From Dickeya aquatica (GTDB taxonomy: Bacteria; Pseudomonadota; Gammaproteobacteria; Enterobacterales; Enterobacteriaceae), in NCBI RefSeq assembly GCF_900095885.1, contig NZ_LT615367.1, positions 3,162,001 through 3,226,000 of the forward strand: DNA of 64,000 nucleotides, given 5' to 3'. A program made the translations under genes and the position numbers. The notes below the pieces were generated by a model. It did not search any database. It was not told the DNA's origin and saw only the letters and a program-made list of their open reading frames with translations. Position 1 is the first letter of the stretch. Each line of letters opens with the position of its first letter. Positions 57,361 to 64,000 of the stretch are shown in pieces.

Positions 57361-57852
57361 TTAATCACGGAAGTTATTAAACTGGAAAGGTTGCCCCAAA
57401 TTGGCACCACGTATCAGCGAAATCACATTTTGCAGATCATCACGGGATTTCCCCGTCACCCGTAACTGCTCACCCTGAATCTGGGCCTGTACCTTAAGTT
57501 TGCTGTCTTTAATCAGTTTAACCATCTTCTTGGCAAGCTCAGCGCCAATACCCTGCTTGAGCTTCGCTTCCACGCTGTAGGTTTTACCGCTATGTTCCAT
57601 CTCTTCAGGGATGTCCAGCGAAGCGCCTTCAATACCGCGTTTAGCCAGTTTTTCACGAAGAATCTCAATGAGTTGATTGACCTGAAAATCTGATTCGCTG
57701 GTCGCCTTGATGGTTTGTGCTTTTTCATTCAAATCAAAGCTGGCAGGCACATTGCGGAAGTCCCAACGGGTACCAAGCTCGCGGCTGGCGTTCTCTACCG
57801 CATTGCGAACTTCCTGCATATCGATTTCCGAAACAATATCAAACGATGGCAT
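57361..57852 (-). CDS. yajQ: YajQ nucleotide-binding protein
   Basis: 163 aa from the ATG at 57852 (GGAGAG upstream), the exact E. coli length; the upstream in-frame ATG at 57936 lacks support. [34 protein letters not shown] and [17 protein letters not shown] are typical. Relatives bind c-di-GMP or nucleic acids. Confidence 0.96.
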   Translation of the reverse strand: MPSFDIVSEIDMQEVRNAVENASRELGTRWDFRNVPASFDLNEKAQTIKATSESDFQVNQLIEILREKLAKRGIEGASLDIPEEMEHSGKTYSVEAKLKQGIGAELAKKMVKLIKDSKLKVQAQIQGEQLRVTGKSRDDLQNVISLIRGANLGQPFQFNNFRD

Positions 57853-58017
57853 AATTTTCTCTCCTGACAATCTGGGGTGCATCATAACCGCTTGCATCGA
57901 ATAAGCAAAACCCCTGTTACAAGCGCGGCGTACCATAAGCTGCGGGCAGACGGCGACGTAATACTTTATGATAAGTCAGGTAGATGAGACGAGCGCTCAT
58001 AACAAAGGACATTGTGG

Positions 58018-58941
58018 ATGAAAATAACCGTTCTTGGCTGTGGTGCCATCGGACAGCTTTGGCTCAATGCATTACACCAGCAAGGGCATGATGTTCAGGC
58101 ATGGCTGCGCATTCCGCAACCCACCTGCCAGATTAGCGTGACGACACTCGGTGGCGAGCGCTGCAACCTTACGCTGAAGGCCAACAACAACCAACATCTG
58201 GCGCAAACCGAACTGTTGCTCGTCACACTGAAGGCCTGGCAGGTTTCTGATGCCGTGCGATCGCTTCTTCCCCGCCTTTCCCCCCGCTGCACCGTATTAC
58301 TGCTGCACAACGGTATGGGAACATGGGAAGAACTGCCCGCGTTCAGCCAGCCACTGCTGTTGGGTGTCACCACACATGCCGCCCGTCGAGACGCGACGAC
58401 AGTGGTGCATGTTGCTGGCGGGGTGACGCATATTGGTAGTCTGTCGCCATCGCGCCATCCACCTGAATACCAAAGCCATCTGGCCGAAATCCTGCATCAG
58501 GCTTTGCCGGATGTCGCCTGGCACAATCGGATTACCGCGACCTGCTGGCAAAAACTGGCGGCGAATTGTGTTATCAACCCGCTGACGGTGTTGTATGAAT
58601 GCACCAACGGTGCATTACAGTCACACAGCAAGCAGATTCAGCAGGTGTGTCAGGAAGTGGCACAAGTGATGGAGCGAGAAGGCTTTCATACATCGACGGA
58701 AAACCTGCTGCTTTACGTTAACCAGATTATCCAAAACACGGCGGCGAACACCTCATCCATGCGTCAGGATGTACTGGCACAACGGCATACCGAGATTGAC
58801 TACATCACCGGTTATCTGTTGCGCCGTGCGCGTACCCACGGGCTGGTATTACCAGAAAACAGCCGCCTGTTTGACTATATCAAGCGAAAGGAGAGTGAAT
58901 ATGACCGCCTCGGTTCTGGTGTGTCTGGCACCTGGGAGTGA
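58018..58941 (+). CDS. panE: PanE, ketopantoate reductase
   Basis: 307 aa. Reduces ketopantoate with NADPH in pantothenate synthesis. The Rossmann motif [15 protein letters not shown] starts at the ATG at 58018 (AAAGGA upstream). The catalytic Lys is in [14 protein letters not shown]. It overlaps yajL by 41 bp. Confidence 0.96.
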   Translation: MKITVLGCGAIGQLWLNALHQQGHDVQAWLRIPQPTCQISVTTLGGERCNLTLKANNNQHLAQTELLLVTLKAWQVSDAVRSLLPRLSPRCTVLLLHNGMGTWEELPAFSQPLLLGVTTHAARRDATTVVHVAGGVTHIGSLSPSRHPPEYQSHLAEILHQALPDVAWHNRITATCWQKLAANCVINPLTVLYECTNGALQSHSKQIQQVCQEVAQVMEREGFHTSTENLLLYVNQIIQNTAANTSSMRQDVLAQRHTEIDYITGYLLRRARTHGLVLPENSRLFDYIKRKESEYDRLGSGVSGTWE

Positions 58942-59503
58942 AGAAATCGAAGCCGTGACCACCATTGACCTGCTGGTCAGGGCCGGTATTCATGTCACCA
59001 CCGCCAGCGTCGCCGGTGATGGCAATACCCTTATCACCTGCTCTCGCGGTGTGAAATTGGTCGCCGATGCCGCGCTGGTCGAAGTGGTCGATCAACCGTT
59101 TGATGCGGTGGTTCTGCCTGGAGGTTTACCCGGCGCACAATGTTTTCGTGACAGCCCCCTGCTGATAGAGCGCCTGCGTCAAACTCATCAGGAAGGCCAC
59201 ATCGTTGCGGCAATTTGCGCCTCAACCGCCCTCGTGCTCGAGTACCATCAGTTGTTTCCCATAGGCAACATGACGGGTTATCCGGCACTCAAAGCGCATA
59301 TTTCAGCGGAAAAATGGCAGGATAAACGCGTCGTGTTTGACCCCAGAGTCAAACTGCTGACCAGCCAAGGCCCCGGTACCAGCATTGATTTCGCGCTCAA
59401 ACTGATTGACCTGTTACTTGGCAAAGCTAAAGCAGCAGAAATCGCGGCACAATTGGTGTTACCTCCGGGTATCTATAACTATCAGGATCAGGTAACGCAT
59501 TGA
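58901..59503 (+). CDS. yajL: YajL, DJ-1/ThiJ-family chaperone / deglycase-like protein
   Basis: 200 aa from the ATG at 58901 (AAAGGAGAG upstream). The nucleophilic Cys is in [13 protein letters not shown], with the conserved Glu in [11 protein letters not shown]. coli YajL protects proteins under oxidative stress; a role in thiamine synthesis was once proposed. Translationally coupled to panE. Confidence 0.95.
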   Translation: MTASVLVCLAPGSEEIEAVTTIDLLVRAGIHVTTASVAGDGNTLITCSRGVKLVADAALVEVVDQPFDAVVLPGGLPGAQCFRDSPLLIERLRQTHQEGHIVAAICASTALVLEYHQLFPIGNMTGYPALKAHISAEKWQDKRVVFDPRVKLLTSQGPGTSIDFALKLIDLLLGKAKAAEIAAQLVLPPGIYNYQDQVTH

Positions 59504-59522
59504 GTTACGTTAAAATTATAAT

Positions 59523-59550
59523 AAAAAAGCGCCGATTTCGGCGCTTTTTT
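59523..59550. terminator. Bidirectional terminator between yajL and thiI
   Basis: AAAAAAGCGCCGA and TCGGCGCTTTTTT form a 13-bp stem with T6 on both strands, between converging genes. Confidence 0.93.
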
Positions 59551-59569
59551 ACATCATGATGTGCTCGCC

Positions 59570-61018
59570 TTAGGGGCGATAGATCTTCACGTTACTAAAA
59601 CCTTGTTCGTGCAGATAGAGCGCCTGCAAACGGCTCATCACCCCACGTTCACAGTACAGCAGATAGGTTTTGCTCTGGTCGAGGTCGCCAAACTGGGTAC
59701 TCAGCTTATAGAACGGCAAAGATTTCACCTCTACACCATCCATCACCAACGGGCGATCATCCTGTTCATCGGGTGAGCGGATATCAAGCAGCACATCACT
59801 GACGACAAATTCACCAACCGTTTCAACTTCTGCCACATCCTGTTTGGTCTGTTCAGCAATCTCACGGATGTCGATATTGCGCGCCTGCTCAACAACACGG
59901 TCGAGAATAGCAAAATCAAACTGACTCTCTTCATGCTCGATTTTAGCCTTCACCGCTTTTACCGTCGGGCTTTTAGAAATCACGCCACAGTATTCGGGCA
60001 TGGTTTTGGCAAAATCTTCCGTACCAAGCTCACGGGCTAAACGGATGATGTGTTCTTTATCGTGAGAAATCAGCGGGCGTAAAATCAGCGTATCAGATGC
60101 GTTATCAATCAGCCGTAAATTGGTCAGCGTCTGGCTTGATACCTGCCCTAACGCTTCACCCGTCACCAGCGCTTCTACACCGTAGCGCTCGGCAATACGC
60201 GAAGCCGCACGCACCATCATGCGCTTAAGTACCACACCCATCTGGCCGTCATCGACTTTTTCCAGAATTTCACCCACCACGGGCTCAAAATCGATAGCGA
60301 CAAAGCGCACCCGGTGTGAACTGCCAAAGCGGTTCCACAGATAGTGCGCCGTTTGCCGCACGCCAATCTCATGGGCAGCACCGCCAAGATTGAAGAAACA
60401 GTAATGTACCCGGCAGCCGCGGCGCATCAGCATGTAACTGGATACACTGGAATCAAACCCGCCAGAAATCAGTGACAGCACATCTTCTTGCGTCCCAATC
60501 GGGAAGCCGCCAATACCTTCGTAGCGCCCTTTAATTAACAGCAAGCGGTCTTGATCAATTTCCAGATGAACCGTGACCTGTGGCGCACTGAGGTTCACTC
60601 GCGCACTTTCGATATGCTGGTTCAAGCCACCACCGACATAACGCTCCACATCTTGCGAACTGAAATCATGCTTGCCGCGACGTTTTACCCGCACGCAAAA
60701 GGTCTTCCCTTCAACTTGAGTTCGGTAGGTGGCCAGCACCTGTTCAAAAATATGGTGAACATCGGTATATGCGCAATCTTCTACGTCGAGAATATGATGA
60801 ATACCGGGAATACGCGTTAGCGCATCACGAATCACTTCACGCTGATTTTCATCTTTGGCGCGAACCTCGATATGATCCCAATGACGGACAACCGCCAGTG
60901 TTTCGTCATAGTGTTTTAAAACGTTACGGATATTACCGGTAAGAATTTTTATAAAGCGCAACCGCACAGATTGGCTTTTGATGGTGATTTCCGGGAACAA
61001 TTTAATGATAAACTTCAT
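59570..61018 (-). CDS. thiI: ThiI, tRNA 4-thiouridine / thiamine sulfur-transfer enzyme
   Basis: 482 aa, E. coli length. Order: ferredoxin-like and THUMP domain (about 1-165), PP-loop adenylation domain with [17 protein letters not shown], then a rhodanese domain with the catalytic Cys in [12 protein letters not shown]. The partner Cys is in [12 protein letters not shown]. It makes s4U8 in tRNA and passes sulfur into thiazole synthesis. Intact with the rhodanese domain. Confidence 0.98.
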   Translation of the reverse strand: MKFIIKLFPEITIKSQSVRLRFIKILTGNIRNVLKHYDETLAVVRHWDHIEVRAKDENQREVIRDALTRIPGIHHILDVEDCAYTDVHHIFEQVLATYRTQVEGKTFCVRVKRRGKHDFSSQDVERYVGGGLNQHIESARVNLSAPQVTVHLEIDQDRLLLIKGRYEGIGGFPIGTQEDVLSLISGGFDSSVSSYMLMRRGCRVHYCFFNLGGAAHEIGVRQTAHYLWNRFGSSHRVRFVAIDFEPVVGEILEKVDDGQMGVVLKRMMVRAASRIAERYGVEALVTGEALGQVSSQTLTNLRLIDNASDTLILRPLISHDKEHIIRLARELGTEDFAKTMPEYCGVISKSPTVKAVKAKIEHEESQFDFAILDRVVEQARNIDIREIAEQTKQDVAEVETVGEFVVSDVLLDIRSPDEQDDRPLVMDGVEVKSLPFYKLSTQFGDLDQSKTYLLYCERGVMSRLQALYLHEQGFSNVKIYRP

Positions 61019-61292
61019 GGCGGCTGTCGTTAGTTGGTTCTGAAGGCGTAAAGCACAGGCACACGAAGTGGTCGTGGTTGCCCGGGCGCTAAAGTCACGT
61101 TACCGGTAAGCCTGCACACATTGTATGGTTTACCGATAAATCCAGGGCGCGGAGTATACCACCATATTGCGGTAATCTGCGCGAATTAAGCGCATAATTA
61201 CGGACTCTCAGAGCGGCACCTTGTGCCCTTCGCCAGAATAATCGGTAGCATCAGCGTCATCGGGCGCGTATAAACAGGATCTCAACACCCAT

Positions 61293-61535
61293 ATGCCGAA
61301 AAAAACTGAACAACCTGCCAGCTTTGAACACTCGCTCACCGAACTTGAGCAGATTGTATCGCGTCTGGAATCCGGTGAACTGCCGCTGGAAGATGCGCTC
61401 AACGCCTTTGAACAGGGAGTCCAACTGGCACGTCAGGGACAAATGAAGCTCCAGCAGGCAGAACAACGTGTACAGATTTTACTCAATGACGACCCTGACA
61501 GTGCCTTAGCCCCTTTTACGCCGGACAATGAGTAG
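61293..61535 (+). CDS. xseB: XseB, exonuclease VII small subunit
   Basis: 80 aa, E. coli length. [20 protein letters not shown] and [20 protein letters not shown] are the family signature. Forms part of the single-strand DNA exonuclease VII. 2 bp before ispA. Confidence 0.97.
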   Translation: MPKKTEQPASFEHSLTELEQIVSRLESGELPLEDALNAFEQGVQLARQGQMKLQQAEQRVQILLNDDPDSALAPFTPDNE

Positions 61536-61537
61536 TT

Positions 61538-62449
61538 ATGACAGATTTTTTACAGCAGCTCACCGCTCACCACCAGCGCATCAACACAGCGCTTGATCGT
61601 TTCATTTCCGCCTTGCCGTTTCAGGGCACTGCGTTGGTGGAAGCGATATCCTACGGTGCGCTGTTGGGCGGTAAGCGACTGCGGCCCTTTCTGGTTTACA
61701 CCACTGGACGCCTGTTTGACATCGCACCAGACAGCCTGGATGCGCCTGCTGCGGCCATCGAGTGCATCCACGCCTATTCGCTTATCCACGATGATTTACC
61801 GGCGATGGATAATGATGATTTGCGGCGCGGCCAGCCAACCTGCCACATCCGTTTTGGTGAAGACAAAGCCGTACTGGCGGGGGATGCATTGCAAACGCTG
61901 GCATTCTCCATTCTGGCGGATGCGCCCATGCCTGCGGTCAGTGACCGTGACAGGCTGGCGATGATTTCCGAACTGGCACAAGCCAGCGGTGTTGCCGGTA
62001 TGTGTGGTGGTCAGGCGCTGGATCTGGAAGCCGAAGGGCATCTGGTTGATCTCGCTGCGCTTGAGCGTATCCACCGCCACAAAACCGGTGCGCTTATCCG
62101 TGCAGCCGTGCGGCTCGGAGCGCTGGCTGGTGGTGAGCGCGGCCGACAGGCGCTGCCTTATCTCGATAGCTATGCTAATGCCATCGGCCTGGCATTTCAG
62201 GTGCAGGATGACATTCTTGATGTGGTCGGTGATAGCGCGACAACCGGTAAACGTCAGGGCGCTGACCAGCAACTCGGTAAAAGCACCTACCCGGCGCTGC
62301 TGGGGCTTGAACAGGCACAAACCAAAGCCCGGGAGTTGCGCGATGACGCACTTGCGGCACTGAATGAACTGGAAGAGAGGCTGGACCACCCGGCAGCGCT
62401 GACTCCGCTGCGGGCTCTGGCTGACTATGTCGTTGAACGCGATAAATAA
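61538..62449 (+). CDS. ispA: IspA, farnesyl diphosphate synthase
   Basis: 303 aa trans-prenyltransferase. First Asp-rich motif HDDLPAMDNDD, second QVQDDILDVVGD, with GGKRLRPFL and KTGALIRAAV. It condenses IPP and DMAPP to farnesyl diphosphate for quinones, undecaprenyl phosphate and haem O. In operon with xseB and dxs. Confidence 0.98.
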   Translation: MTDFLQQLTAHHQRINTALDRFISALPFQGTALVEAISYGALLGGKRLRPFLVYTTGRLFDIAPDSLDAPAAAIECIHAYSLIHDDLPAMDNDDLRRGQPTCHIRFGEDKAVLAGDALQTLAFSILADAPMPAVSDRDRLAMISELAQASGVAGMCGGQALDLEAEGHLVDLAALERIHRHKTGALIRAAVRLGALAGGERGRQALPYLDSYANAIGLAFQVQDDILDVVGDSATTGKRQGADQQLGKSTYPALLGLEQAQTKARELRDDALAALNELEERLDHPAALTPLRALADYVVERDK

Positions 62450-62482
62450 TTTTCATACAAAATACCGCCTGATGAGTATGCG

Positions 62483-64000
62483 ATGACCTTTGATATAGCG
62501 AAATACCCCACGCTGGCGCTGGTGGATAACCCCGAGGAACTGCGCCTGCTGCCAAGGGACAGTCTGCCCAAATTGTGTGATGAACTGCGGCAATATCTGT
62601 TGGACAGCGTCAGCCGTTCAAGCGGGCATTTTGCCTCAGGTCTGGGTACGGTCGAGCTGACCGTGGCTCTGCATTACGTTTACAACACGCCGTTTGATCA
62701 TCTGGTATGGGATGTCGGCCATCAGGCTTATCCTCATAAAATCCTGACCGGGCGGCGCGATCGTATTGCCACCATTCGTCAGAAAGGGGGATTGCACCCT
62801 TTTCCGTGGCGTGGCGAAAGTGAATATGACGTGTTAAGCGTGGGTCACTCTTCCACGTCTATCAGCGCCGGTATCGGTATGGCCGTTGCCGCCGAAAGAG
62901 AAGGCAAAGGGCGTCGCACCGTATGTGTGATTGGCGACGGCGCGATTACCGCTGGCATGGCTTTTGAAGCGATGAACCATGCCGGTGACATCAAACCGGA
63001 CATGCTGGTCATACTCAATGACAATGAGATGTCGATTTCAGAGAATGTCGGAGCGCTGAATAACCACCTGGCACAGTTGCTTTCCGGCAAACTCTATTCC
63101 ACCTTGCGTGAAGGCGGCAAAAAGGTGCTGTCCGGCCTGCCGCCAATAAAAGAGCTGGTGAAACGCACCGAAGAACACCTTAAAGGCATGGTCGTACCCG
63201 GCACACTGTTTGAAGAACTTGGCTTTAATTATATCGGCCCGGTTGATGGGCATGATGTGCAAGCCCTGGCGCAAACGCTGAAAAACATGCGTAGCCTGAA
63301 AGGCCCGCAGTTGCTGCACATTATGACCAAGAAAGGCAAAGGCTACGCCCCTGCCGAACAAGACCCGATAAGCTGGCATGCAGTACCGAAATTTGACCCG
63401 GCCAGCGGCACGCTACCGAAAAGCAAAGAGGCACAACCCACCTACTCGGCTATTTTCGGTCAGTGGTTATCACAAACCGCAGCGGATGACCCAAAACTGA
63501 TGGCAATCACTCCGGCGATGCGCGAAGGCTCTGGCATGGTGGCGTTTTCGCGTCAGTATCCTCAGCAATATTTTGATGTAGCAATCGCCGAGCAACACGC
63601 GGTGACATTTGCCGCCGGGCTTGCCATTGGCGGATATCACCCGGTGGTTGCCATTTACTCTACGTTTTTGCAACGCGCCTACGATCAGGTGATTCATGAT
63701 GTTGCCATTCAAAATCTGCCAGTGCTGTTTGCTATCGATCGCGGCGGCATTGTCGGTGCGGATGGCCAAACGCATCAGGGCGCGTTTGACCTGTCATTTC
63801 TGCGCTGTATTCCCGGCATGGTCATCATGACACCAAGCGATGAGAATGAGTGTCGCCTGATGCTGCACACCGGCTATCACCACCGCTCCGGGCCTTGTGC
63901 CGTACGCTATCCGCGCGGCAACGTGACCGGCGTACCACTGACACCTCTGGACATTCTGCCACTGGGTAAAGGTGTGATAAAACGTCACGGGGAGAAAATC
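62483..64000 (+). CDS. dxs: Dxs, 1-deoxy-D-xylulose-5-phosphate synthase (C-terminus beyond window)
   Basis: 506 codons are visible; the family is about 620 aa, so the end lies outside. Start [20 protein letters not shown]. The thiamine diphosphate motif is [20 protein letters not shown] ... LNDNEMSIS, with the catalytic His region [20 protein letters not shown]. It starts the MEP isoprenoid pathway and feeds IspA. One small difference from E. coli: [10 protein letters not shown] where E. coli has DRAGIVGADG. Confidence 0.97.
   Translation, partial: MTFDIAKYPTLALVDNPEELRLLPRDSLPKLCDELRQYLLDSVSRSSGHFASGLGTVELTVALHYVYNTPFDHLVWDVGHQAYPHKILTGRRDRIATIRQKGGLHPFPWRGESEYDVLSVGHSSTSISAGIGMAVAAEREGKGRRTVCVIGDGAITAGMAFEAMNHAGDIKPDMLVILNDNEMSISENVGALNNHLAQLLSGKLYSTLREGGKKVLSGLPPIKELVKRTEEHLKGMVVPGTLFEELGFNYIGPVDGHDVQALAQTLKNMRSLKGPQLLHIMTKKGKGYAPAEQDPISWHAVPKFDPASGTLPKSKEAQPTYSAIFGQWLSQTAADDPKLMAITPAMREGSGMVAFSRQYPQQYFDVAIAEQHAVTFAAGLAIGGYHPVVAIYSTFLQRAYDQVIHDVAIQNLPVLFAIDRGGIVGADGQTHQGAFDLSFLRCIPGMVIMTPSDENECRLMLHTGYHHRSGPCAVRYPRGNVTGVPLTPLDILPLGKGVIKRHGEKI

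Overview
The window is a chromosomal segment of an enterobacterium. Its backbone runs mdlA-decR-cdsH-queC-ybaV-ppiD-hupB-lon-clpX-clpP-tig-bolA-yajG-ampG-cyoABCDE-yajR-yajQ-panE-yajL-thiI-xseB-ispA-dxs. This is the E. coli ybaV/lon/cyo/dxs neighbourhood with small differences: a cdsH-type gene beside decR, and no ybaW, ybaE or cof. The proteins are close to but distinct from those of E. coli, and they read most like Pectobacteriaceae (Dickeya, Pectobacterium, Brenneria). The genus is an inference.

Layout. 1-3472: start of mdlA, decR and cdsH (cysteine stress response), queC (queuosine), and the 3' part of ybaV. 3473-38184: a complete Mu-like transposable prophage of 34,712 bp. 38185-38256: the missing 5' end of ybaV. 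38395-64000: folding and proteolysis genes (ppiD, hupB, lon, clpX, clpP, tig), bolA, yajG-ampG (peptidoglycan recycling), the cytochrome bo3 operon cyoABCDE, yajR, yajQ, panE-yajL, thiI, and the isoprenoid/thiamine cluster xseB-ispA-dxs, which runs off the right edge.

The prophage follows Mu order: repressor, ner, transposase A, B, about a dozen small early genes, gemA, a Mor/C-type activator, a secreted-protein moron, lysis cassette, terminase, portal, head morphogenesis, protease/scaffold, capsid, sheath, tube, frameshifted tail chaperones, tape measure, baseplate, fibre, and a Mom-like DNA-modification gene at the right end. Its ends can be placed to the base. Both start TGT and share GCATAGATT exactly 21 nt in. 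A 4-bp host repeat (TAGC) flanks the element. Removing the prophage and one repeat restores an in-frame 123-codon ybaV, the E. coli length, so the phage has split a ComEA-like periplasmic DNA-binding gene just after its signal peptide.

Three features stand out. (1) At least six prophage frames need one missing base restored to read through: transposase A twice, a gp26-like protein, a zinc-ribbon protein, the portal and the head-morphogenesis protein. No such break is seen in about 29 kb of flanking chromosome, so the prophage looks recently and selectively inactivated. (2) A 13-nt motif, CCACTGAACCCCR, occurs just upstream of the lysis, protease/scaffold and baseplate blocks, with a weaker copy before mom. 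It behaves like a set of phage late promoters. (3) The tail chaperone gene carries a textbook A AAA AAG -1 slippery site, a programmed shift distinct from the damage elsewhere. No rRNA, tRNA, CRISPR array or insertion sequence was seen.
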